A stretch of 64,000 bases of DNA from Roseiarcus sp036488815 (GCA_036488815.1 DASXGX010000159.1:1-64000), one strand, 5' to 3'. Counted from the stretch's first letter, positions 1 through 9,193 are shown. Program-made: numbers and translations. Notes: generated by a model not told the origin, from the letters alone.

Positions 1-700
1 CGGCGTAGCGAGTGAACGACTTGCCGCCCGAATCCATGCGCTTGGGATCGACGACGCGGGTCGCCTGGAAGCGCGCCGACTTCGTCGGGCCGGGGCTCAC
101 CGCATTGACGCGCACGCCGTCCTCGAGCAGCTCTTTGGCCAGGCAGCGGGTGTAGTGCACGACCGCCGCCTTCAGCGTGGAGTAAACCACCTCCGGGCTG
201 CAGCCCATGTGCGCAGCGACCGAGGCGATGTTGACGACCGAGCCGGCGCCGGCCGCCTTCATCGCCGGCACGAACGCCTGACAGACCAGCATCGTCCCGA
301 TCAGATTGTTGTCGGTGAGAACCTTGATGTCCTCGAAGGCGACGTCGAGCGCGTTGTTCGGGTTCGGCTTGCCGCCGGCGGCCCCGATGTCGCCGCCCGC
401 GCAATTGACGAGAATGTGGACGTGGCCGAGCTTGGCGTCGATCTCGCTCCTCATTCGCGCGACCGCCGCTCGATCGCCGATGTTGCCGCTTACGGCGCAC
501 ACCCGGCCGCCGTGACGCGCAATCTGCTGCGCGACCGCGTCGAGATCGGCGAATTCGCCATACTTTGCGGGCGCGGTCCACTCGATGTCGTGGATGGCGA
601 CGTCGGCGCCGAGTTCAGCGAGCCTTTCCGCCATGAAGCGCCCGAGCCCGCGCCCCGAGCCCGTCACGAACGCTGTCTTACCGGTCAGTTCCTTGGTCAC
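1..700 (-). CDS. SDR family NAD(P)-dependent oxidoreductase, C-terminus cut by left edge
   Basis: This is a short-chain dehydrogenase/reductase that reads leftward out of the window; about 233 residues are visible. The N-terminal cofactor motif is TGSGRGLG, followed by the VNCAGG segment, the NIASVAA catalytic-serine strand and the YSTLK (YxxxK) catalytic pair, so the Rossmann core is intact. The best start is GTG at 700, 21 bp after the stop of the sugar isomerase-like gene, which explains why an ATG-only search misses it. It is the last visible gene of the sugar-uptake operon and probably oxidises a sugar, polyol or derived acid. The substrate cannot be told from the sequence. Confidence 0.85.
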   Translation of the reverse strand, partial: MTKELTGKTAFVTGSGRGLGRFMAERLAELGADVAIHDIEWTAPAKYGEFADLDAVAQQIARHGGRVCAVSGNIGDRAAVARMRSEIDAKLGHVHILVNCAGGDIGAAGGKPNPNNALDVAFEDIKVLTDNNLIGTMLVCQAFVPAMKAAGAGSVVNIASVAAHMGCSPEVVYSTLKAAVVHYTRCLAKELLEDGVRVNAVSPGPTKSARFQATRVVDPKRMDSGGKSFTRYA

Positions 701-721
701 GTCTGGCTCCCTGATTGAACC

Positions 722-1732
722 CTAAAGTCCCAGCGCGCGCATGTTGGCGGCGCTGCGGCGGATCATGGCGAGTTCGTAGTCGATGAGCGCGCCGTCCTCG
801 CCCTTCTCCCAGGGCGTGCGATAGTCGGCATCGTCCGGCAGCCGGTTCTTCCGCGCGGCGGCCAGACAAGCGGCCAAGGCGGGCGCCGGTTTCGGCGCGT
901 AGAAATTCCACCAATTGGGCGTAAGCCAGCGCACGTGACGCGCCTCCAAGGCGCCCGGCTCCAGCACGGCGGCCAATCCGGAATGATGCGCGCTCAAGAG
1001 GTCGAGCATCTCGGCCAGCGGAACCGCGCCGTCGCCGATCGCGCAGCGAACGAGCCGGTAGCCGTCTTCGGTGAACTGCACCCGATAGTCCTTCAAATGG
1101 ATATGCCGCACATAGGGCGCAACCCGCTCGGTGAAGGCGAGGGGCGCCTCGGCAACGGGAAACGTGTTCCCCGTATCGAGCGTAATCCCGACGCCGCGCG
1201 AGGCTTCGCAGAAGGCGACGAGTTCGTCGCTGCCGAAATCCTGGTGGTTCTCGATCGCGAGCACGCGCCCTTCGTCGGCCGCGCGCGGCCCATATTCGGC
1301 GAGCGCCGCCCCGACCTTGGCGACGAGTTCGCCCCATCCGGCGCCGAGAGCATTCCGGTCGCCGCACAAAACCGTGGTCAATCCGAATCGAATGACCTTG
1401 GCGTCGAGCGCGCGCGCCGACCGCAGCGCGCTCTCGAACAGCCCCATCATCATTCCGGAGCTGACAATCGGGATCATGCCCAGCGCGCGCAGCCGCTTCG
1501 CCAGCGCCGCAAGCTCCTCGTCGCTCAGCGCACGCAGCCACGGGTCGAACAGTTCGATTGCGCGCGCACCAAGCTCCTGCGCGACGCCGATAAAACCTTC
1601 GAGGCCCACGCCGCGCCGGTTGGCGCGCGGCCCCCCTGCCCCTTGCAGCCCGAGGTGGTAGGTCAGTCCATAGGGGTTGAGGCCGAATGCAAAGGAGCGC
1701 CCGCGCGCCTCGGCCTTGGCGGATTCGATCAT
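722..1732 (-). CDS. Sugar phosphate isomerase/epimerase family protein (TIM barrel)
   Basis: This 336-residue protein has the xylose-isomerase-like TIM-barrel signature (AP endonuclease 2 fold). Candidate metal ligands are Glu in LAIENHQDF, Asp in LDTGNT, His in HIHLKDY and Glu in AVLEPGA, in the usual order. The frame stays open upstream into the preceding SDR, but the start is ATG 1732, which overlaps the SDR stop by four bases (ATGA) and so indicates translational coupling. The family isomerises or epimerises sugars, keto-sugars or inositol derivatives. Placed between two SDRs in a sugar ABC operon, it probably acts on the imported sugar after or before oxidation. Confidence 0.85.
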   Translation of the reverse strand: MIESAKAEARGRSFAFGLNPYGLTYHLGLQGAGGPRANRRGVGLEGFIGVAQELGARAIELFDPWLRALSDEELAALAKRLRALGMIPIVSSGMMMGLFESALRSARALDAKVIRFGLTTVLCGDRNALGAGWGELVAKVGAALAEYGPRAADEGRVLAIENHQDFGSDELVAFCEASRGVGITLDTGNTFPVAEAPLAFTERVAPYVRHIHLKDYRVQFTEDGYRLVRCAIGDGAVPLAEMLDLLSAHHSGLAAVLEPGALEARHVRWLTPNWWNFYAPKPAPALAACLAAARKNRLPDDADYRTPWEKGEDGALIDYELAMIRRSAANMRALGL

Positions 1733-2493
1733 CGGAGCCCCGCGTCGACGGTGAGAGTCTGCTTTGTGATCATCCGGCTGTCGTCGGCGGCGAGAAATAG
1801 CGCGGCGCGCGCAATTTCCTCGCCCAGCAGCGTGCGCTTGATCGCCTGTCGCTGCGCCATCGCCTCCACCGATGCGGGCGTCGTGTACCAAAGCTGGATC
1901 TGCCGATCGGTCATCACGGCGCCCGGTTCGATCGCGTTGACGCGGATGTTGTCGGAGCCGAAGGCGCGGGCGAGCGCGCGGGTCAAACCGACGACCCCCG
2001 CCTTCGCGGCGGCGTACACCGGCATTTCCGCCGCGCCGCCCCGCCAAGCGATCGACGAGAGGTTGACGATCGAGCCGTGGCCGAGTTCGCGCATGTGCGG
2101 ATGGACGGCTTGGGCTGCGAAAAAGTGGTGACGCAAATTGACGTTCTGCGATTCCTCCCAGAACTCGACGCTGACGTCGGCGACAGCGTGGCGTTGATCG
2201 TTCGCCGCATTGTTGACCAGCGTCGCGATTGGGCCGAGTTCCTCGCGGGTGCGCTGGATGGCGCCGCGCAGCGCCGCGATGTCGGTGACGTCCGCCTTGA
2301 CGAACATGTGGCGACCGCCGCTCGAAGCTAGCTCGCGCGCCAAAGCGTGTCCGGCCTCCTCCTGCAGGTCGACGAAGGCGACGCGCGCCTTGTTGCGTGC
2401 GAAGGCGCGCACGATGTCGGCGCCAATGCCGCTCGCGCCACCGCTGATGAACGCCACGCGGTCGGCGAGGCTCGGATAGATTGCAAAGTTCAA
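1729..2493 (-). CDS. SDR family sugar/polyol dehydrogenase
   Basis: This is a classical 254-residue SDR. It has the cofactor motif SGGASGIG near residues 17-24, the NNAA motif, the NLSSIAW serine strand and the YAAAK catalytic pair. The acidic residue after beta-2 (VDLQEE) favours NAD over NADP. It lies 8 bp after the ABC ATPase gene and overlaps the next gene by 4 bp, so it is part of the transporter operon. Similar SDRs in sugar operons oxidise aldoses such as xylose, arabinose or galactose to lactones. That role here is inferred from context. Confidence 0.88.
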   Translation of the reverse strand: MNFAIYPSLADRVAFISGGASGIGADIVRAFARNKARVAFVDLQEEAGHALARELASSGGRHMFVKADVTDIAALRGAIQRTREELGPIATLVNNAANDQRHAVADVSVEFWEESQNVNLRHHFFAAQAVHPHMRELGHGSIVNLSSIAWRGGAAEMPVYAAAKAGVVGLTRALARAFGSDNIRVNAIEPGAVMTDRQIQLWYTTPASVEAMAQRQAIKRTLLGEEIARAALFLAADDSRMITKQTLTVDAGLR

Positions 2494-2501
2494 GGTCTAG
2501 C

Positions 2502-3614
2502 TCACGAAATCAGGTGTTGCGTTACGGGGTCGAACAGGCACGCATGGGACATTTCGACGCCGAGCGACATCGCCTCGCCGAGACGCGGCGCTCCATCGGG
2601 ATCGAACCGTCCGACGATGTCGCGCTCGCCGAGCTTCAGCAGCGCGATCGTCTCGGCGCCTGTGGGCTCGACGACCTCCACCGGCGCGCTGAGCTGCGCC
2701 AGCGCGGGCTTGCGCGCCTTCAGTTCGTCGTCGTAGCGGAAGAGGTGCTCCGGACGGACGCCCAGGACGACCCGTCCGTCCGCAGGGGCCCGCGCAGGCG
2801 CCCGCGCCAGAGGCAACACGACCGCCTCGCCGCCATAGGCCGAGATCCTGACATTCGGGCGCCCCGCATCCTCGCCGAGGACGGCGGGAATGAAATTCAT
2901 CGCCGGGCTGCCCATGAAGCCGGCGACGAACATGTTGGCGGGGCGATCGTAAACCGCCTGCGGCTCGTCGAATTGCTGCAAGGCGCCCTGGTGCATCACG
3001 GCGATGCGGGAGGCGAGCGTCATCGCCTCGATCTGGTCGTGCGTGACATAGATCGTCGTTTTGCCGACGCGCAGATGCAGCTTCTTGATCTCGGTACGCA
3101 TGTCGACGCGCAGCTTGGCGTCAAGGTTGGAAAGCGGCTCGTCGAACAGGAACAGCTTGGGGTCGCGAACCAGCGCCCGGCCCATGGCGACCCGTTGCCG
3201 CTGGCCGCCCGAGAGCTGACCCGGCTTGCGGTTGAGCAGCGACTCGATCTGCAACAGCGCGGCGACGCGACTGACGGCGGCGTCCTGCTGAGCCCTCGGA
3301 ACCCCGCGGCTCTCCATTCCGAAGGTGATGTTCTGGCGCGCGGTCATCGTCGGGTAGAGCGCGTAGGACTGGAACACCATCGCGATGTCGCGATCCTTCG
3401 GCGCGACCCTGTTGACGAGGCGTCCGTCGATGTGGATCTCGCCCTCGGTGACGCTCTCCAGTCCGGCGATCATGGCGAGCATGGTCGACTTGCCGCAGCC
3501 GGAGGGTCCGACGAGGGCGATAAACTCGCCGGTTCGCGCTTCCAGGTCGATGCCCTTCAGCACCTCGACCGGCCCGAAGCGCTTGCGCAAACCCCTGATC
3601 GTCAACGTCGCCAT
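2502..3614 (-). CDS. Sugar ABC transporter ATP-binding protein (MalK/UgpC type)
   Basis: This 370-residue ATPase energises the carbohydrate importer encoded upstream. It shows Walker A GPSGCGKST (residues about 37-45), the Q-loop region MVFQSYALYP, signature LSGGQRQRV, Walker B LFLFDEP and the switch histidine in YVTHDQIEAM. The C-terminal OB-type regulatory domain of the MalK group is present (GVRPEHL). The length is typical. It starts 10 bp after the second permease gene. One ATPase of this type can serve several CUT1 transporters, but its position assigns it to this operon. Confidence 0.95.
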   Translation of the reverse strand: MATLTIRGLRKRFGPVEVLKGIDLEARTGEFIALVGPSGCGKSTMLAMIAGLESVTEGEIHIDGRLVNRVAPKDRDIAMVFQSYALYPTMTARQNITFGMESRGVPRAQQDAAVSRVAALLQIESLLNRKPGQLSGGQRQRVAMGRALVRDPKLFLFDEPLSNLDAKLRVDMRTEIKKLHLRVGKTTIYVTHDQIEAMTLASRIAVMHQGALQQFDEPQAVYDRPANMFVAGFMGSPAMNFIPAVLGEDAGRPNVRISAYGGEAVVLPLARAPARAPADGRVVLGVRPEHLFRYDDELKARKPALAQLSAPVEVVEPTGAETIALLKLGERDIVGRFDPDGAPRLGEAMSLGVEMSHACLFDPVTQHLIS

Positions 3615-3624
3615 GCCGCCGCCC

Positions 3625-4527
3625 TCATTTGATCGCGCCTTGGGTGAGGCCGCGCACGAAATATTTGCCGCCCAGGAAATAGATCAGAAGCGGCGGAACG
3701 GCGCCGATCAGCACCGCCGCGCTGGCGACGTCGAAGGCTCGCGCATTCATCTGGTTGGTGGCGAGCGAAACGAGCGCGGTCGTAATCGGCTGCTGCCGTC
3801 CGCCGGTGAACACGACGCCGAACAGATATTCGTTCCAGATGCCGGTGAATTGCCAGATCACTGTCACGATCAGGATCGGCGGCGACAGCGGGACGACGAT
3901 CTTGAAGAAGATGCGCCAGAAGCCCGCGCCGTCGATGCGCGCGGCGCGGATCAGATCGTCGGGAATGTTGACGTAGTAGTTGCGGCAGAACAGCGTCGTG
4001 AACGAAATGCCCTGGACGCAATGGATCAGAATGAGGCCGTACACCGAATTCGACAGATGCAATTGGCCGAGGATGAAGGCCCACGGCAGCAGCGCGATCT
4101 GGCCGGGCATGAAAACGCCGAGCGTCATGCAGGCGAACAGCGTCTGCGAGCCGGGAAAGCGCCACTTCGACAGCACGTAGCCGTCGACGGCCCCGATCAT
4201 GGTTGAGACGACGGTCGCCGGAACGGTCATCAGCAAGGAATTGTAGAAGTTGCGCTTGATCCCCTCGCAGGTGCCCGCGACGCAAAAATGCGCCCACGCC
4301 TGCGGCCAGGCCTTCAGCGAAAAACTCTGGGGAAAGGCGATCAGTCCATTGCGCGTGATCTCCGGCAGATCCCGGAACGAATTGGCCACGATCACGAACA
4401 GCGGCAACAGGTAGATCAGCGCGAAGAAGCTGAGGAAGGCATAGACGCCGGCGCGTCCCGCGACGTAGCGCAAATTGGCGGCGCGCGCGGCCGGCGCCGA
4501 GACGTCGCGCAGGGCGAGGTCAGCCAT
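3625..4527 (-). CDS. Carbohydrate ABC transporter permease (CUT1, MalG/GtsC-like)
   Basis: This is a 300-residue inner-membrane permease with about six hydrophobic segments. The EAA loop region reads DDLIRAARIDGAGFWRIFFKIVVPLSPP, which is the docking site for the ATPase. The frame is open further upstream, but ATG 4527 (MADLALRDVS) is preferred because it overlaps the end of the first permease by 8 bases. The family resemblance is to the second permease of glucose/mannose-type CUT1 transporters. It ends in NxxxxRGLTQGAIK, as is usual for MalG-type subunits. Confidence 0.93.
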   Translation of the reverse strand: MADLALRDVSAPAARAANLRYVAGRAGVYAFLSFFALIYLLPLFVIVANSFRDLPEITRNGLIAFPQSFSLKAWPQAWAHFCVAGTCEGIKRNFYNSLLMTVPATVVSTMIGAVDGYVLSKWRFPGSQTLFACMTLGVFMPGQIALLPWAFILGQLHLSNSVYGLILIHCVQGISFTTLFCRNYYVNIPDDLIRAARIDGAGFWRIFFKIVVPLSPPILIVTVIWQFTGIWNEYLFGVVFTGGRQQPITTALVSLATNQMNARAFDVASAAVLIGAVPPLLIYFLGGKYFVRGLTQGAIK

Positions 4528-5458
4528 GGGCGGCGGCCTCCCCGCGATTGCGCCATACCATCCACAGCGCATACGGCACGAGCACGACGGCGAGCGCGGC
4601 AAGAATCATGATCGCCGCCGCCGCGCCGACCGCGATCTCGCCGCGTTGGAACATGAGGTCGTAGACGTAGATCGCCGGAAATGTCGTCGATATGCCCGGC
4701 CCCCCTTTGGTCAGCGCGACGACGAGGTCGAACGTCTTGATCGCGAATTGCAACAGCACGACCGCCACCGCGACGAAGATCGGCGCGATGCTCGGCAAAA
4801 TCACCTTGCGGTAGATGCGAAAGCGGCTCGCGCCGTCGATCTGCGCCGCCTTGACGAGATCGGGATCGACGGAGCGCAGGCCGGCGAGAAACAGCGCCAT
4901 CGCGAAGCCGGAGGACTGCCAGACGCCGGTCGCGATGATCGCATAGATCGCCGTGTCGCGATCGGTGGTCAGGCGGAAGGTGAAATCGCTCCAGCCGAGA
5001 CTCCGCACGAAATATTCGATGCCGGCGTTCGGGCTGTAGAGCCAGCTCCATACGGTGCCCGTCACCACGAACGAGACGGCGAGCGGATAGAGGAAGATCG
5101 TGCGCCAGATCGACTCCCCGCGCACGCGCTGGTCGATCGCGATTGCGAGCGCCAGGCCGACCACCAGCGTCAGAACGACATAGATCGCGCTGAAGAGGAA
5201 CAGATTGCCGTAGGCGATCGCCCAACGTTGGTTCGACCACAGCTCCACGTAATGTTTGAAGCCGACATAGCCGTAGCTCGGCAGCAACGTGCTGTTCGAC
5301 AGGGAAATATAGAAGGTCCAGATGCTGAAGGCGAAGACGTAGACGAAGCTCGCGATCACGGACGGCGCCAGCACTAGTTTTGGCGTCGCCGCGGCCAGGG
5401 CCTCTCGCCAGTTCGCGCGCTGCTGAGGCGCAAAGCGATCGCCTGCGGCGTTGCTCAT
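4520..5458 (-). CDS. Sugar ABC transporter permease (CUT1, MalF/GtsB-like)
   Basis: This is a 312-residue inner-membrane permease with six or more hydrophobic helices. The first (near residues 32-52, LAPSVIASFVYVFAFSIWTF) follows a short cytoplasmic tail. The EAA loop is seen in DPDLVKAAQIDGASRFRIYRKVILPS. It is the first permease of the operon, 68 bp after the binding-protein gene, and overlaps the second permease gene by 8 bases. It resembles the glucose/mannose (Gts-like) group, but the transported sugar is not proven. Confidence 0.93.
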   Translation of the reverse strand: MSNAAGDRFAPQQRANWREALAAATPKLVLAPSVIASFVYVFAFSIWTFYISLSNSTLLPSYGYVGFKHYVELWSNQRWAIAYGNLFLFSAIYVVLTLVVGLALAIAIDQRVRGESIWRTIFLYPLAVSFVVTGTVWSWLYSPNAGIEYFVRSLGWSDFTFRLTTDRDTAIYAIIATGVWQSSGFAMALFLAGLRSVDPDLVKAAQIDGASRFRIYRKVILPSIAPIFVAVAVVLLQFAIKTFDLVVALTKGGPGISTTFPAIYVYDLMFQRGEIAVGAAAAIMILAALAVVLVPYALWMVWRNRGEAAAHG

Positions 5459-5526
5459 CTCTGCCCGACCTCCTGATATGAGCGGGGAGAAAGGCTCCGC
5501 GACGGCGACGCCGCGGAGCGACGTCG

Positions 5527-6789
5527 TTACTTCTGCGCTTCGACCGCGTCAGCCATCGCGTTGGCGGCGTCCTTCGAGCCCATATTCGGCGTGTTCACGA
5601 ACGAGGTGATCACGTCCATCATCGCGCCGCGGTACTTCTGCAGCACCGTCATGTTGTGCGCCATCGAGCGAACCAGGGTGCCGTCAGCGATGGAAGCCCG
5701 CAGGTCCTTTTGCGACAATTGCTGGCAGGCGTTGAAGCCCTTCGAGAGATCGACGTCGAGCCGCGCTGGGATCGAGCCCTTGGTCTGGTTGAAGACGGTC
5801 TGGAACTGGGGCGACATGACCAAATGCGCGAGCAGCTTCTGGCCCGCGATGTAGTCGGGATCGCTCTGCTTGAAGAAGGCGATCGAGTCGGAGTTGAGAA
5901 TGAAGCCGGGCTTGCCCCAATCCGTCGGCGCCTGCGCGCAGACATAATCGGCGCCCACCTTCATTCCGCCGCCGCTGAAGATGCCGACCTGCCAGTCGCC
6001 CATGATCATGAAGGCCGCCTGCCCCTTGGCGATCATGGCGGTCGCCGTGTCGTAGTCGCGGCCGGCGATGGCGGGATCCATGTATTTGGAGACGATCAGG
6101 CGCATCTCGTCGAACGCCTTCACCATTTCGGGCGAACGCATCGCCTTCGTGTCGCCTTCGACGAAAGCCTTGCGGAACAGGTCGATGTCCTGTCCGTAGA
6201 CGACCACTTCGAATACCGTCGCATCGGTCCAGTCCTGGCTGAAATGCGCGAGGCAGATGACCTTGGCGGCGACCGCCTTGTCGCAATCGGCGTTGAATTC
6301 CGCCCATGTCTTCGGCAAGGCCGTTATGCCCGCCGCCGCCATGCCTTTGGTCGAGCCCCAGATCCAGTTGATGCGATGGATGTTCATGGGCGCCGCGACC
6401 CAATTGCCGGTCGGCTTCATGACAGGGAGAAGCTCAGGAGCGACGACTTTGTCCCACCCCTCGCTCTTGGCGAGATCGTCGAGATTGGCGGTCTTGCCGG
6501 TCTCGTTCCATTCGGCGATCTCCGGCCCTTTCAACTGAACCGCGGGAGGCGCGCTGCCGGCGACGACGTCGGCGCGCAGCTTGGCAAGCGTGTTCGCGGT
6601 GTGGCCGGAAATCGAAGTCTGTTCCCACTTGCCGCCCGCGGCCGTGAACATCTCGCCGAGCTTGGCGATCGCCGCGGCGTCGGAGCCTTCCGACCATTGG
6701 TGCAGCAAATTGGTTTTGGGTTCGGCTTGCGCCGTATTGACGAACGCGCAAGCGAATACGCCGGCCAGAGCCGCTGTTCTCCTCAGCAT
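5527..6789 (-). CDS. Periplasmic sugar-binding protein of CUT1 ABC transporter
   Basis: This 420-residue solute-binding protein has a clear signal peptide (residues 1-22, ending AQA before EPKTN). The mature start (LLHQWSEGSDAAAIAKL) and the segments QLKGPEIAEW, MNIHRINWIWG and FNADCDKA resemble GtsA-type glucose/mannose-binding proteins. An upstream extension of the frame exists, but ATG 6789 is preferred because it begins the signal peptide and is preceded by a strong GGAGGA ribosome site. It is the first gene of the operon, about 70 nt from a candidate promoter, which fits the usual excess of binding protein over membrane subunits. Confidence 0.93.
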   Translation of the reverse strand: MLRRTAALAGVFACAFVNTAQAEPKTNLLHQWSEGSDAAAIAKLGEMFTAAGGKWEQTSISGHTANTLAKLRADVVAGSAPPAVQLKGPEIAEWNETGKTANLDDLAKSEGWDKVVAPELLPVMKPTGNWVAAPMNIHRINWIWGSTKGMAAAGITALPKTWAEFNADCDKAVAAKVICLAHFSQDWTDATVFEVVVYGQDIDLFRKAFVEGDTKAMRSPEMVKAFDEMRLIVSKYMDPAIAGRDYDTATAMIAKGQAAFMIMGDWQVGIFSGGGMKVGADYVCAQAPTDWGKPGFILNSDSIAFFKQSDPDYIAGQKLLAHLVMSPQFQTVFNQTKGSIPARLDVDLSKGFNACQQLSQKDLRASIADGTLVRSMAHNMTVLQKYRGAMMDVITSFVNTPNMGSKDAANAMADAVEAQK

Positions 6790-6866
6790 TCCATCCTCCC
6801 GGTTCGTTCGGCGCGGCTCTTGTTGGCCGCGTCTCCGACCATTGCGCCTTTTGGCGAACCGCATTA

Positions 6867-6896
6867 TTTCTATTTCGAAAAAATTCAGCTTGTCAA
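6867..6896 (-). promoter_or_regulatory. Candidate promoter of the sugar ABC operon with an internal palindrome
   Basis: On the minus strand a perfect -35 TTGACA (6896-6891) is followed by an AT-rich -10 candidate TAGAAA (6872-6867, 18-bp spacer; ATAGAA with 17 bp). The spacer holds the 8-bp palindrome TTTCGAAA (6873-6880), a plausible operator for the ROK repressor whose gene begins at 6900. A repressor bound there would block RNA polymerase. The -35 and spacing are seen directly. The operator role is inference. Confidence 0.5.
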
Positions 6897-6899
6897 CCG

Positions 6900-8162
6900 G
6901 TGAAGCGCGGTGTCGATGTGTTCAGCAATGAATTAAAAGTGTTGCTCAGCGAGCCCGACGCGGCGACCCCGGAGGCGCGCATCGTGCGGCTGATGAGCGA
7001 ACGCGGCGCCGTCTCGGCGGCCGACATCGCCCGCTCGACCGGCCTCGCGCGCTCGACGATCTCGATGGCGCTCGCTGAACTCAGGCGCGCGCAGGTGATC
7101 GTCGAAGCGCCGCCCGGCGAGAGCGAACGCGGCGTAGGCCGTCCGGCCGCGGCGTTTGCGCTCAATCCGGCGGCCGGCACGTGCGTCGGGCTGCACCTGA
7201 GCCGGACAGGCATCCGCATGCTGGTGGCGGATGTCTCCCATTCTGTCATTTGTGAAAATACTATCGCGCTCGGCCGCGATTACTCCCCCGAGTTCGCCGC
7301 CCAGCGAGCGCGTCAGTCGATCCGCGACGCCTACGAGCGCGAAGGGCTGTCGCTGCGCACGTTGCTCGGCGTCGGCATTGCAGTGTCCGGCCCGGTCGCG
7401 CCGGACGGCAGGGTTCAACGCGCCAGCATCATCCCGAGTTGGGCGGGCGTCAACATCCGCGAGGCGTTCGAACCGAAGCTCGAGCAGCCGATCTTCGCCG
7501 ACAACGAATCCAATTGCTCCGCGATCGCCGAGATGACCTGGGGCGCCGCGGTCGGTTGGGAGGATTTCGTTCTGTTCAAGATCGACGTCGGCGTCGGCGG
7601 CGCGATCGTCAGCCGGGGCCACGTGGTCACCGGCGTCGCCGGCGCCGGCGGCGAGTTCGGCCATATGACGATCGATCCGCAGGGCGAGCTCTGCCGGTGC
7701 GGCAACCGCGGGTGTCTCGAGCTGACCGCGAGCCTCAATCCGGCGGTCGCCATCGCCTCTCGCCTGCACGGACGCCCGATCGACGTCGACGACCTCATCG
7801 CGATGGCGAACGCCGGCGACGTCGGCTGCGCGCGTCTCATCGCCGACACGGCGGAAATCGCCGGACGTGGCCTCGGCGTCATCGGCGCGATCCTCAATCC
7901 CGGCCTCATCATCGTGGGCGGCCGGGGAGGATTGGCGGGACCGTTGTTGCTCGAACCCTTGAGAGAGTCCTACGAACGCCACACGCTGATCAAGCGGCAG
8001 GACGTGCCGGAATCGCAGCGCGTCAAGATCGTCACCGGCCGCTTCACGCTCAACGACGCGCTGATGGGCGCGGTCGCCCTGGTGCTTCGTCGGCACGGCC
8101 GGTTGGACAAATCCTTCGGCGCCGCCGATCTTCGCGACAGGGCGACGAAGGCGGCAGTTTGA
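6900..8162 (+). CDS. ROK family transcriptional repressor (XylR/NagC-like)
   Basis: This 420-residue protein joins an N-terminal winged helix (about residues 22-65, AADIARSTGLARSTISMAL) to a ROK sugar-kinase-like domain. The ROK zinc site is intact (CRCGNRGCLE, preceded by GEFGHM), and glycine-rich nucleotide/sugar-fold segments are present (GIAVSGPV, DVGVGGAIV). It is divergent from the sugar ABC operon and separated from it by about 110 bp that hold that operon's promoter, so it is probably the local repressor released by the imported sugar. The start is taken as GTG 6900; GTG 6918 is an alternative, and neither has a strong ribosome site. Confidence 0.9.
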   Translation: MKRGVDVFSNELKVLLSEPDAATPEARIVRLMSERGAVSAADIARSTGLARSTISMALAELRRAQVIVEAPPGESERGVGRPAAAFALNPAAGTCVGLHLSRTGIRMLVADVSHSVICENTIALGRDYSPEFAAQRARQSIRDAYEREGLSLRTLLGVGIAVSGPVAPDGRVQRASIIPSWAGVNIREAFEPKLEQPIFADNESNCSAIAEMTWGAAVGWEDFVLFKIDVGVGGAIVSRGHVVTGVAGAGGEFGHMTIDPQGELCRCGNRGCLELTASLNPAVAIASRLHGRPIDVDDLIAMANAGDVGCARLIADTAEIAGRGLGVIGAILNPGLIIVGGRGGLAGPLLLEPLRESYERHTLIKRQDVPESQRVKIVTGRFTLNDALMGAVALVLRRHGRLDKSFGAADLRDRATKAAV

Positions 8163-8193
8163 CGAATGCGCCCGACGCGGCGCCACGGCGGCG

Positions 8194-9003
8194 TCATCCT
8201 GGCCAGGGCTCGAGCGGCGTGACCCCCTGCCCGTCGATGCGCAGGACGGAAAGCCGATTGGTCATATAGGCCCCGGTGTCGATGTTGATTCTATTGCTGA
8301 AGAATTCGATGTTCGGCATCGGCGTGTGCCCATGGACGACGACGAAACCGAAGTCGTCGGAGCATTTCAAGAAATCGTCGCGAATCCAGACGAGATCTTC
8401 GATCGTTTGGCGCTCAAGCGGCACGCCGGGGCGCAGCCCGGCATGCACGAAACAGTAGCGGCCGATCGTATAACGGCCTCTCAGCGAAGAGAGGAAGCGC
8501 AGATGCGACACCGGGATCTTCTCAGCCACGTCCCGCGGGTGAATGCCGCCATTGGCGAGCAGCTTGCGCGCGTCGACGCCGTAGGAGAGAACCGTCTCCA
8601 GGCCTCCAAGGCGCCGCCAATCCTCGAACGGCGTCAGCCCGCGCAGGAACGATTCCATCAGGATCTCGTGGTTGCCCCTGAGCGCAACCACCGTGGCAAG
8701 CGCCGAACGCGCAATCAGCAGATCGATCACGCCCTTGGCGTTCGGTCCGCGATCCACATAGTCGCCGACGTAAACCTCGAGCGCCTGCTCGCGAGCGCCC
8801 CGCTCGGCGACGTCGCGATCGATCATTTGATGTGCGCGCTCGAGACAATCCGATCGTCCATGGACGTCGCCCACGGCGTAGACAACGACGCCGTCGGGAC
8901 CGGGGGGGTATTGAAAATCTCGACGGCGAAAAGACTTGAGCCAAGCGAACATGAAACCTCGCGGGCGCCGAGCCATCATAAGCGAGCGTGAGCAGAACAG
9001 CAT
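8194..9003 (-). CDS. Metallophosphoesterase, PPP-type serine/threonine phosphatase family
   Basis: This 269-residue protein has the complete PPP metal-site series: GDVHG, GDYVDRG, GNHE and the late HGHTP plus GAY segments, with FVHAGLRPG between them. It therefore binds two metals and hydrolyses phosphoesters. Bacterial members are often called diadenosine tetraphosphatases or Ser/Thr phosphatases. The first residues (MLFCSRSLMMARRPRGF) look non-conserved, so an internal ATG at 8952 (MFAWLKSF) may be the true start. It lies head-to-head with the exopolysaccharide initiating transferase. A regulatory role in polymer synthesis is possible but only suggested by position. Confidence 0.85.
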   Translation of the reverse strand: MLFCSRSLMMARRPRGFMFAWLKSFRRRDFQYPPGPDGVVVYAVGDVHGRSDCLERAHQMIDRDVAERGAREQALEVYVGDYVDRGPNAKGVIDLLIARSALATVVALRGNHEILMESFLRGLTPFEDWRRLGGLETVLSYGVDARKLLANGGIHPRDVAEKIPVSHLRFLSSLRGRYTIGRYCFVHAGLRPGVPLERQTIEDLVWIRDDFLKCSDDFGFVVVHGHTPMPNIEFFSNRINIDTGAYMTNRLSVLRIDGQGVTPLEPWPG

Positions 9004-9193
9004 CCCCGAATTGACGCGTCAGAGGTACTCACACCGCAGGGTCGTTTGAGATGCGCTATTGTCTCTAGATTTCAGACACTTCACTACATCAAAGTCCGCA
9101 GATGACCTAACTGCTCTTCTGGTTGCGCCATGGCTAACGAATGGTTACCATCCTGATCTGCTGAGAACGAGTTGCGTATTGCGAGGTGGACCG

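Noticed and set aside
1733..2047. In-frame upstream extension of the sugar isomerase-like gene
   Set aside because: It overlaps the SDR coding region, and the ATGA overlap at 1729-1732 marks the real start.
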